64,000 nt of DNA. Origin: Nocardia iowensis. Lineage in GTDB: Bacteria; Actinomycetota; Actinomycetes; Mycobacteriales; Mycobacteriaceae. The notes under the pieces were generated by a model. The model was not told the DNA's origin. It was given only the letters and a program-made list of their open reading frames with translations, and did not search any database. The translations under genes were made by a program, and so were the position numbers. This document shows, piece after piece, positions 50,761 through 58,757 of the stretch. Each line of letters begins with the position of its first letter. Position 1 is the stretch's first letter. Location: NCBI RefSeq assembly GCF_019222765.1, contig NZ_CP078145.1, positions 6,944,001-7,008,000 on the forward strand, in the 5' to 3' direction.

Positions 50761-51906
50761 GTGCGCGATAACGAATTCGGACGGCGGCGCTTGCTCGGCC
50801 TGCTGGGCGCGGCGGGTGTCGGCGTCGCGGTGACGACCGGAACAACGCGACCCGGCACGGCTGGAGCGGCAACCGGGACGCGCGCGTTCCTCGGTTCTTA
50901 TACCTCCAGCGGCGCAGGCGGATCCGGCATCGGCGTCGCCGCCGTCGACCCCCGCACCGGTCGGTTGACCGTGGAAACGGTTGTGGACGTGGCGGATCCG
51001 TCCTTCCTGGCGATGTCGCCCGACCGGCGCTACCTGTACGCGGTCAACGAGGGTTCCGGCGCCGGGACGGCTACCGCTGTCGATGTGCGGTCTTCCCGGC
51101 CGACCGTGTTGAATACCGTTGCCGTGCAAGGAGAGGGGCCGACTCACCTGTGCGTCACCCCCGACGGTCGCTACGTGCTGACCGCGAACTACACCTCGGG
51201 CAGCGTCAGCGTGCTCGCGGTGGCCGACGGCGGACGGCTCGGCGCGGTGACCGATGTCGTCCAGCACACCGGCACTGGACCGGACCCGGATCGGCAATCC
51301 GCGCCGCACGCGCATCAGGTGTCGATCGACCCCTCCGGCCGCTGGGTGCTGGTGGTCGATCTCGGCGTCGACTCCATCTACGTCTACCGACTGGCCGACG
51401 GCAAGCTGCACCGGCACGCACAGGCCGCGATGACACCGGGCAGCGGCCCGCGACACTTGGCATTCCACCCCAACGGCCGCACCGTCTTTCTCGCCAACGA
51501 GCTGAATTCCACGGTGACCGTCTGCGAGTGGCAGGCCGAGCGCGGCGAATTGCGCGCCGGGCTTTCGCTGCCCGCGGATCTGAACGGCGGCGGCGACCGG
51601 AACTACCCGTCCGCGCCCGTGGTCGCCAAGGACGGCCGCTTCCTCTACCTCGCCAACCGTGGCCACGACAATGTCGCGACCTTCGCCGTGCTGGGCGGCG
51701 GGTTCCTCGCCCCGCTGGGCACCACCCCGTGCGGCGGAAAGTTTCCCCGGGATCTGACATTGAGCCCGGACGGGCGGCGGCTGTACGCGGCCAACCAGAA
51801 GTCGAACTCGGTGACCTGCTTGAATCTCGACCCCTTCACCGGCCTGCCTGCCGCACCCTCGGCCTCGTTCGAGGTACCCGCCGCCACCTGCGTGCTGTTC
51901 GAGTAG
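50761..51906 (+). CDS. Tat-exported lactonase of the 6-phosphogluconolactonase (beta-propeller) family
   Basis: A 381-residue protein with a twin-arginine signal (FGRRRLLGLLGAAGVGVAV). The rest is a seven-bladed propeller with repeated blades such as DPSFLAMSPDRRYLYAVNEG, GPTHLCVTPDGRYVLTANY, GPRHLAFHPNGRTVFLANE and FPRDLTLSPDGRRLYAANQ. It is the Pgl/lactonase (PF10282) family, distinct from the cytosolic DevB lactonase. Export makes a role in extracellular lactone hydrolysis more likely than pentose phosphate metabolism. The GTG start follows GGAAGGAG. Confidence 0.9.
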   Translation: MRDNEFGRRRLLGLLGAAGVGVAVTTGTTRPGTAGAATGTRAFLGSYTSSGAGGSGIGVAAVDPRTGRLTVETVVDVADPSFLAMSPDRRYLYAVNEGSGAGTATAVDVRSSRPTVLNTVAVQGEGPTHLCVTPDGRYVLTANYTSGSVSVLAVADGGRLGAVTDVVQHTGTGPDPDRQSAPHAHQVSIDPSGRWVLVVDLGVDSIYVYRLADGKLHRHAQAAMTPGSGPRHLAFHPNGRTVFLANELNSTVTVCEWQAERGELRAGLSLPADLNGGGDRNYPSAPVVAKDGRFLYLANRGHDNVATFAVLGGGFLAPLGTTPCGGKFPRDLTLSPDGRRLYAANQKSNSVTCLNLDPFTGLPAAPSASFEVPAATCVLFE

Positions 51907-51998
51907 CGAGGCGGCGGCCCGCATCGGCCCCCGGCGGCCATCCCGTCCCCAGTTGTTCCTCAGTCGAGATGGCCGTCCTGGTGTGGTTCTACTTGGTC

Positions 51999-52856
51999 AT
52001 GAAACCCACCCATCGACGTGCGGCACGCTATGTCACCGCGCTGTTCGCGGTAGTGGCAACGGTTTTCGTCGCCCTGCCCAGTTCGCTGGCGCAGCCGCCG
52101 ACCGTCACCCAACCCTCGCCCACCGTGCCGGTGACGTCGGCGCCGGCCGGGCCGGGCTCGGACCGGGGCCCGGATAAACTCCAGCCGGACGGCACCTCCG
52201 CCGTGGATTTCCGAGTTCCGGTCGACAACGAGATCGTCCGGCTGCGAACACATTTCACGGTGCCGCCGAAGCCGCCGCGGGTCGGCACGCTGTTCCTGTG
52301 GCCCGGCGTCGAGCCCCGCCCCGACGGCAGGAACTACGAGCCGATCGGCCTCGGTGTCCTGCAACCCGTGCTCACCTGGGGACCGAGCTGCGCGCCGACC
52401 CGGCAGCCGCCCGCCTACTCGACGTGGTGGATTTCCGGACAGTACGTCAATGTCGGAAACGATCCCCGGTACGAGGGATGCCATTCGGGAACGGCGATGT
52501 CGGTCAAGGTGGGTGAGGTCCTCGATATCGACATCGCGCTGGACCCGGCGAGCGGCAGGTGGCAGCAGACCATCACCGGGCAATCGGGTTCGGTGCGGTA
52601 CTCGATCAATATGCGCGGGCAAGCCCAGAACCGGGCGCTCTTCGCCGTCGAGCCGTGGGACAACGCGCAATACGGCGGTCCACTGCTGTTCTCCGACACC
52701 ACGATCGACTTCCGCAATGCCGGAAGGCAGAGTTGCCTCGACCCCCATGTCGTCTATATCGGAGCGGGCGGACGCATTTCTCAGCCGACAGCCCTCGACG
52801 AACGGCGATGCCATATCGACACGGTCAGCGTGAATAGTCGGCGCACGGTGGAGTAA
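51999..52856 (+). CDS. Secreted protein, lectin/G1-peptidase-like beta-sandwich
   Basis: A 285-residue exported protein. Signal: RRAARYVTALFAVVATVFVALPSSLA. A Pro/Thr-rich linker (PPTVTQPSPTVPVTS) follows. The mature domain has LFLWPGVEPRPDGRNYEPIGLGVLQPVLTWG, YSTWWISGQYVN, a DIDIALDPASGRWQQTI strand and an ALFAVEPWDN stretch, an all-beta pattern reminiscent of concanavalin-like folds such as G1 peptidases; I cannot confirm catalytic residues. Cysteines are scattered as expected of an exported protein. The start is the ATG giving the best signal; an ATG at 51969 is in frame. Confidence 0.78.
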   Translation: MKPTHRRAARYVTALFAVVATVFVALPSSLAQPPTVTQPSPTVPVTSAPAGPGSDRGPDKLQPDGTSAVDFRVPVDNEIVRLRTHFTVPPKPPRVGTLFLWPGVEPRPDGRNYEPIGLGVLQPVLTWGPSCAPTRQPPAYSTWWISGQYVNVGNDPRYEGCHSGTAMSVKVGEVLDIDIALDPASGRWQQTITGQSGSVRYSINMRGQAQNRALFAVEPWDNAQYGGPLLFSDTTIDFRNAGRQSCLDPHVVYIGAGGRISQPTALDERRCHIDTVSVNSRRTVE

Positions 52857-52882
52857 CAGCCGATATCCGCCCCGAATTCGGT

Positions 52883-52906
52883 CCCGGTGCACGAACGTGC
52901 ACCGGG
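52883..52906 (+). terminator. Perfect hairpin after the secreted protein
   Basis: CCCGGTGCACG-AA-CGTGCACCGGG, 11-bp perfect arms, followed by GTTCCTTTGCG. About 26 bp past the stop codon; separates this gene from GH31. Confidence 0.75.
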
Positions 52907-53064
52907 GTTCCTTTGCGTCCCAATATGTTTCGCGCCGATAGACCGCAGCAGGTGAACGTTTCGTGAATAACGTTGCTGCCCAATCAATTTCGCAACGACT
53001 TCGACCCGCCCGCGCTATACATATGACACATCCAATGCTCGTTCGCGCGTGAAAGGTTCCTGAA

Positions 53065-55290
53065 ATGCGCAGAATCACGCATATCACCCTAGGTTTGCTG
53101 GTGGTCGCCAGCAGCCTGGTCAGCACACCAACGGCCGGGGCCGACCCGGAGGCAGGCAAGCTCGCCGAGCTCAGTGGGGTCGTCGAGGACGGTGCGACAA
53201 CCACTTTGAAGTCCGGTCCGGCCGCGGTCCGGGTCAGCTTCCCCAAGCCCGGCGCGGTACGCGTGCAGCTGGCTCCCGACGGCCAGTTCACCGACCCGGC
53301 CGGGAACAAGATCGTGCTGCCGACGAAGGACACCCCGGTCGTCCCGGCCCGCACCGACAAGGGCGATTACTGGGCCTTGTCCACCACCGATCTCACCCTG
53401 CGCGCGTACAAGTCTCCCCTGCGCTTCGCCCTGTACGACCGCGCCGATGCCAAAGAGATCTGGGCCGAGACGGCACCGCTGTCCTGGACCAAGGACACGA
53501 CCACCCAGAGTCTCGGCCGGGGACCGAGCGAACAGTTCTTCGGCGGCGGCGAACAGAACGGGCGGTTCAGCCACCGCGACCAGACCATCAAGATCTTTGC
53601 AGACCACAACTGGAACGACGGCGGCGCACCGAACTCGCAGCCGTTCTATCTGTCCAGCAAGGGCTACGGCGTGCTCCGCAACACCTTCGCACCAGGCAGC
53701 TACTCGTTCACCGATCCGGCCCGGACCACCCATCAGGAACGCCGCTTCGATGCGATCTACGTCGTCGGCGACGGCCCGAAGGGTGTGATCTCCGCCTACA
53801 CCGCACTGGTCGGCAGGCCCTTCCTGCCGCCGATCTACGGGCTGGAGATGGGCGACTCCGACTGCTACCTGCACAACGCCAATCGCGGCGAACGGCGCAC
53901 CCTCGACGCCCTCGCCATTGCCGACGGGTACGTGCAGAACCAGATGCCCAACGGCTGGATGCTGGTCAACGACGGATACGGCTGCGGTTATGAGAATTTG
54001 CAGCAGGTCGGCGAGGGTCTGCGCAAACGCGAGATGCAACTCGGGCTGTGGACCGAGGACGGGCTGCCGCATCAGGCGGAGGAGGTCAAGGCCGGGGTGC
54101 GGGTGCGCAAACTGGACGTGGCCTGGGTGGGTCCCGGCTACCAGTTCGCGCTGGACGGCTGCGACAGCGCGCACCGCGGCATCGAGGAGAACAGCGACGC
54201 ACGGGGTTTCGTCTGGACGCCGGTGAGCTGGGCGGGCGCGCAACGATGTGCGGTGCTGTGGAGTGGGGACCAGTCCGGGTCCTACGACTACATTCGCTGG
54301 CAGATTCCGACTTACGCGGGTTCGACGATGTCGGGCATCGCGTACAACACCGGTGACGTCGACGGCATCTTCGACGGCAGTCCGCAGACGTACACCCGGG
54401 ATCTCCAGTGGAAGGCGTTCCTGCCCACCATCATGTCGATGGACGGGTGGGCGCCCAAGGACAAGCAGCCGTGGCGGTACGGCGAGCCGTACACCTCTAT
54501 CAACCGAAAGTACTTGCAGCTCAAGGAACGACTGCTGCCGTACACCTATTCCTACTCGGTCGAGGCGAATCGCACCGGCGTCGGCCAGGTCCGGCCGCTC
54601 GCGCTGGAGTACCCGAACGATCCGGCGACCTGGGGCGATCAGGCACGCTACGAATTCCTCTCCGGCAAGGACTTTCTCGTCGCCCCGGTGTACAACGATG
54701 CCGACGTGCGAAACGGGATCTACCTACCGGAGGGCACCTGGATCGACTACTGGACCGGGCGCTCCTGGACGGGACCGACCACCGTGGACGGCTATCGCGC
54801 TCCGCTGGATACCCTTCCGCTGTTCGTGCGGGCGGGCGCGGTGGTGCCGATGTGGCCGGAGGGCACCCAGTCGTGGCGGACCCGGGACAAGAGCGTGCTG
54901 GATCTCGACATCTACCCGAAGGGCGAGGGCAGCTTCACGCTGACCGAGGACGACGGCGTGACCCGGGGCTATCAGCGGGGTGAGCAGGCCACGCAGAACT
55001 TCACCGTGCGCGCGTCCGAGTCCGGCCCGGTCGAGGTGACCATCGGCGCCAGCTCGGGTTCGTATCACGGCAAACCCGACGTCCGTCGCTACCAACTCTC
55101 GGTGCACAAGGGTTCGTCCCCGACCGCCGTCGATACCTCGAATGGCCCACTGCCCCAACGGACCAGCCGCGACGACCTCGATCGTGCGGCCAACGGCTGG
55201 TGGTTCGACCCGAACGATCGTGGTGGGGTCGTGCACGTCAAGACCGATCCGATCGCCGCGGTCGGCAGTCAGTCGGTGATCCTGCGGTAA
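53065..55290 (+). CDS. Secreted glycoside hydrolase family 31
   Basis: A 741-residue exported alpha-glycosidase. Signal: ITHITLGLLVVASSLVSTPTAGA. N-terminal beta-sandwich to about residue 230 (EQFFGGGEQNGRFSHRD), catalytic barrel about 250-560, then C-terminal beta domains. Probable nucleophile Asp351 in RKLDVAWVG and acid/base Asp402 in LWSGDQSGSYDYIRWQ. The LDVAWVG context departs from the WxDMNE of classic alpha-glucosidases, so a GH31 subgroup with other specificity (alpha-galactoside or dextran-type) is possible. ATG preceded by GAAAGG. Convergent with the flavoenzyme-lyase fusion, only 10 bp apart. Confidence 0.9.
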   Translation: MRRITHITLGLLVVASSLVSTPTAGADPEAGKLAELSGVVEDGATTTLKSGPAAVRVSFPKPGAVRVQLAPDGQFTDPAGNKIVLPTKDTPVVPARTDKGDYWALSTTDLTLRAYKSPLRFALYDRADAKEIWAETAPLSWTKDTTTQSLGRGPSEQFFGGGEQNGRFSHRDQTIKIFADHNWNDGGAPNSQPFYLSSKGYGVLRNTFAPGSYSFTDPARTTHQERRFDAIYVVGDGPKGVISAYTALVGRPFLPPIYGLEMGDSDCYLHNANRGERRTLDALAIADGYVQNQMPNGWMLVNDGYGCGYENLQQVGEGLRKREMQLGLWTEDGLPHQAEEVKAGVRVRKLDVAWVGPGYQFALDGCDSAHRGIEENSDARGFVWTPVSWAGAQRCAVLWSGDQSGSYDYIRWQIPTYAGSTMSGIAYNTGDVDGIFDGSPQTYTRDLQWKAFLPTIMSMDGWAPKDKQPWRYGEPYTSINRKYLQLKERLLPYTYSYSVEANRTGVGQVRPLALEYPNDPATWGDQARYEFLSGKDFLVAPVYNDADVRNGIYLPEGTWIDYWTGRSWTGPTTVDGYRAPLDTLPLFVRAGAVVPMWPEGTQSWRTRDKSVLDLDIYPKGEGSFTLTEDDGVTRGYQRGEQATQNFTVRASESGPVEVTIGASSGSYHGKPDVRRYQLSVHKGSSPTAVDTSNGPLPQRTSRDDLDRAANGWWFDPNDRGGVVHVKTDPIAAVGSQSVILR

Positions 55291-55300
55291 CACCGAGGTG

Positions 55301-58300
55301 TCACAGTCGGCGCAGCGCCTGGTCCACGAGAGCAGGCGCTGCGCCGAGGTAGTTCTCCGGGCGCAGCAGTTCGATGATCTCATCCTGGGTGACGTGGGCG
55401 CGGACATCGACGTCCTCGGTGAGCACATCGGCGAGGGCGCGGCCGCTGGCGTGCGCCTCGAACGCCGCGGCCTGCAATGTCTTCTTGGCCGCCGTCTTAC
55501 CGAGCAACGGGGTCAACCGGATCGACAGCCGCTCCGACACCAGTTGCCCCTTGGTGATCGTCAGGTTCTCCCGCATCCGGTCGGCGTCGGCGGTCAAGCC
55601 GGCCGCCAGCTCCGCCGCCGTGTGTGCGGCACCGCCGACCAGGAGCAGACAGTCACGCAGCGGCTGCCATTCGGCATGCCAGGCGCCCGCCGGTCGCTCG
55701 TCCTCCGCGAGCAGCGTGCCGAACAAGGTTGATGTCAGGCCGGGCACCTGCAATGCCGCGGCCCGGATCATGGTGCTGAGAGCGGGATTTCGCTTCTGCG
55801 GCATGGCGGAGGACTCGCCTCGCCCCGGTGCGGTCGGCTCGAACAGCTCGACGACTTCGGTCCGGGACTGCGAGATCACGTCGACGGCGAATTTGCCGAG
55901 CGCACCCGAAACGGTGGCCAGCGCACCGCCGAGGTCGGCGATCGGGGTGCGGATGGTGTGCCAGGGCGTTGGTCCGGCGGTGAGCGACAGCTCGGCCGCG
56001 AACTCGGCGGTCAGTCGCTCGAAGATCTGCTCGGGCGGAGCCGCGGCCAGTTCCGAGCTTCCGGCCCGCGCGCATTCCACGTAGGACGCGAATGTCCCTG
56101 CCGCGCCGCCCAACTGGATCGGCAGTCCGGTAGCCAGTACCCGATTCACCCGATCGCGGGCGTGCGTCAGGCCCTGCATCCAGCCCGCCACCTTGGCGCC
56201 GAATGTCGTCGGTACGGCGTGCATGCCCAGCGTCCGCGCGGCGATCGGGGTGTCCCGGTGCCTGCGGGCGAGGCGGCCGAGGGAGTCCAGCGTATCGGCC
56301 AGGTCGCCGGTGATGGTGGTCAAGGCGCGGGCGGCGATCAGCATCGTTGCGGTGTCCAGGATGTCTTGGCTGGTCGAGCCGTAATGGACGTAATCGGCAC
56401 TGGCCGGGTCGATGTCGGCCACGGCCCGGTGCAGCAGCTCCACCAGCGCCACCACCGGATTCGCCGCGCCGCGGGCGGCCTCGGCGATGGCCCTGGTGTC
56501 GAACCGATGCGTGCGTATCGCCGCCGCCACGCTGTCCGCGGCACTGTCGGGAATGATGCCGAGCCGGGCCTGGGCGCGGGACAAGCCGAGTTCGACGTCG
56601 AGCATGGCCTCGATCCAGGCGTCGTCGGTCACCAGGCTCTCCACCGGAACGCCGACCCGCACCGGCGCGAGCAGTCCCTTGTCTATCGTCATGGAATCGG
56701 TCCTTTCGAGAGGGGTGTCCACCCGCGTCTTGCGGTGCGCGGCAAGGATCGCCCTGGCGATCTGGTCGCCATCCGACAGGGTCACCGAGTTGACGCCGGG
56801 CCGTGGACCCGCCGCGGTGACCCAGCGCACGGCCTCGGTGGGAACCCCGAATGCGTAGCGCCGCGGATGAATTCGGCCGACACCGTCCAGCACGGCATGC
56901 GAACCCTGATCCACCGCCAGCCCGCCGGTTCGATACGTGCTGCCGTCCGGGTTGCCCATCGTGTAGCCGCGCACGTCGTTGCGCCGTAACAGGTTGCGCA
57001 GCAGCGGATCTTCGGTGCCGTGCAGGTCCGGGTACGGCAGCCAGGCGTCGATGAGGACCCGTGCGGTGGTGGCGGAGTGGTCCACCAGCGCGGCTTGCGC
57101 GACGAAGCAGCCGCGGTCCTCGTCGACCCGAACGTGCATGCCAGGACCGAGGATTCGGACGGTGCCCGCTCTGATCAGCGCCGCGAGTTCCGCTATCCGA
57201 CGCGCGGGCGGGCCGATGGACAGGAACGCGTTCATCGGCGTGTACCACCGGTCGAGGTCGTCCCGATAGGACCGGCCGGTGATACCGCCGTGGTCCACCA
57301 CCTGTCTGACCTCGTTACGCAGATCCCGCAGCACATCCAGGGCGGCCTTGACCGGGTCGCGCACATTGCCGAGCTCGGCATGGCGCAGGTCGGCGTCGAG
57401 GTAGTCGAGCAACCACTCCTGGAAGTCGGCGGGGTCGGCGAACCGGCGACCGGCGGTCGGATCGGTGACGGTGGTCCAATTCCATCTGTCCTGCTCGGCC
57501 ACCAGGAAGTCGTCGAGTACTTCGCCCGCCTCGCGGTCGGTGGCGGCGGCGAAGTACCGGTCCCGGAAGCGGCGCAGCTCGCGCGGGCTGATCCGATCGG
57601 CGATCAGCGCGGTGTAGTAGACCGACTCCACCTCGCGGGAAATCAGCGGCCACACGTCCCGCCGGAAGTCGACGTCGCCGAATCGGTCTGCGCGAAGCCG
57701 CAATTGGGCGATCCGCTCGGCATCGAGCAGGACGGGGACATGCCGTCCGGCGATCCCCTTCTCGTTGGCGCCCCTGGCATGGTGCGGCACACCGCGTCGG
57801 CAACCGGCCACGATCAGCGGTTCCCGGCCGGAGGGAATGTATTCCAGCGCCCCTTTGGATTCCTTGAAGCAGCCGTCGCGGCCGACCGTCAGCAAGGCCA
57901 TGTAGTCGAAGAAGGTAAGGCCCAATCCCCGGATGAGGACCGGCTCCCGTTCGAGCACGCTGTCCAGGTCGACATCGGCGGCATTGGCGGGTGCGATGTA
58001 GTTCAGTCCGAGACGTCGAGCCGCCATGGGCAGCGATCCGGCGTCGGTCGGTCGGGTGAGGGGCAGATGTCCCTGGGTCAGCACGACGGCATGCAAGCCG
58101 CACAGCCGGTCGCCGGTGTCCAATGCCAACTCTTGTAGCCCCGTCGCGTCGTCGCGCAGGTCGGTGACGGTGGCGGTGAGTTCGTGTGCGCGCACCCACG
58201 GCGCATACCGGTCGCGGGTTCGCTCGTAGGCCCAGCGCAGATAGTGGCCGTACAGCGCCCGGGTGGGATAGGTGTTCGGCCCGATCCGGCGGACCTCCTC

Positions 58301-58645
58301 GTACATCGGCTCGGGCAGGTCCGCGAAGTTTCCGATCTTGACCAGGAAATCCGCCCACTCGAACAGGCTCGGCCCGAGCACCACCGGGCCCTCCATCTGC
58401 ACGGTGTCGTCGGTGAAGATGGTGATCTGTGCCGCAACGGTATTCATCAGCAGCAGCGGGGATTGGTCGGTGCGCCAGACCGCGCCGGATCCGACCCGGG
58501 TCGAATCTATGAGGAAGACCTCGAGACCGGGGGTATTCCGGTCGTCGCGCACGTTGGCGCAGATCCGTTCGAAGACATTCAGCCCACGCGGCCCGACGCC
58601 GACTATCGCGATCCGCAGGGTCTCGCTGTTGTCCCCCTTCGACAT
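55301..58645 (-). CDS. CreE-CreD-like fusion: flavin monooxygenase plus aspartase/fumarase-superfamily lyase
   Basis: One frame of 1114 residues. Residues 1-651: FAD/NAD(P)-binding oxygenase (AIVGVGPRGLNVFERICANV, later LIRGLGLTFFDYMALL, LIVAGCRRG). Residues 652-1114 start with their own Met and form an aspartase/fumarase/adenylosuccinate lyase-type subunit: VHYGSTSQDILDTA, GMHAVPTTFGAKVAGW, and signature GESSAMPQKRNPALS. Sizes and order correspond to CreE and CreD of cremeomycin biosynthesis (FzmM/FzmL in fosfazinomycin), where CreE oxidises aspartate to nitrosuccinate and CreD releases nitrite and fumarate. Assignment is inferred from family, not proven; a SidA-like hydroxylase plus PcaB-type lyase is the alternative. 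The ATG follows AAGGAGGGG. A GAAAGGA lies 8 nt before the internal Met (56692), so separate translation of the lyase is possible. Encoded downstream of the MMPL gene. Confidence 0.72.
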   Translation of the reverse strand: MSKGDNSETLRIAIVGVGPRGLNVFERICANVRDDRNTPGLEVFLIDSTRVGSGAVWRTDQSPLLLMNTVAAQITIFTDDTVQMEGPVVLGPSLFEWADFLVKIGNFADLPEPMYEEVRRIGPNTYPTRALYGHYLRWAYERTRDRYAPWVRAHELTATVTDLRDDATGLQELALDTGDRLCGLHAVVLTQGHLPLTRPTDAGSLPMAARRLGLNYIAPANAADVDLDSVLEREPVLIRGLGLTFFDYMALLTVGRDGCFKESKGALEYIPSGREPLIVAGCRRGVPHHARGANEKGIAGRHVPVLLDAERIAQLRLRADRFGDVDFRRDVWPLISREVESVYYTALIADRISPRELRRFRDRYFAAATDREAGEVLDDFLVAEQDRWNWTTVTDPTAGRRFADPADFQEWLLDYLDADLRHAELGNVRDPVKAALDVLRDLRNEVRQVVDHGGITGRSYRDDLDRWYTPMNAFLSIGPPARRIAELAALIRAGTVRILGPGMHVRVDEDRGCFVAQAALVDHSATTARVLIDAWLPYPDLHGTEDPLLRNLLRRNDVRGYTMGNPDGSTYRTGGLAVDQGSHAVLDGVGRIHPRRYAFGVPTEAVRWVTAAGPRPGVNSVTLSDGDQIARAILAAHRKTRVDTPLERTDSMTIDKGLLAPVRVGVPVESLVTDDAWIEAMLDVELGLSRAQARLGIIPDSAADSVAAAIRTHRFDTRAIAEAARGAANPVVALVELLHRAVADIDPASADYVHYGSTSQDILDTATMLIAARALTTITGDLADTLDSLGRLARRHRDTPIAARTLGMHAVPTTFGAKVAGWMQGLTHARDRVNRVLATGLPIQLGGAAGTFASYVECARAGSSELAAAPPEQIFERLTAEFAAELSLTAGPTPWHTIRTPIADLGGALATVSGALGKFAVDVISQSRTEVVELFEPTAPGRGESSAMPQKRNPALSTMIRAAALQVPGLTSTLFGTLLAEDERPAGAWHAEWQPLRDCLLLVGGAAHTAAELAAGLTADADRMRENLTITKGQLVSERLSIRLTPLLGKTAAKKTLQAAAFEAHASGRALADVLTEDVDVRAHVTQDEIIELLRPENYLGAAPALVDQALRRL

Positions 58646-58712
58646 TTCCCCTCCTTCGTTCTCGCAGAAATGGCGATGGGTAGCTGTCGCGCGGCGGCCC
58701 CGGCGCACGCAA

Positions 58713-58744
58713 AACGGGCGGCCTGCGTGTGCAGACCGCCCGTT
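58713..58744 (-). terminator. Hairpin between the MMPL and fusion genes
   Basis: AACGGGCGG and CCGCCCGTT, 9-bp perfect arms around 14 nt, just past the MMPL stop. It would end or attenuate MMPL transcripts before the fusion gene, which then needs its own promoter or read-through. Confidence 0.65.
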
Positions 58745-58757
58745 GCGTGGTGCCGGA

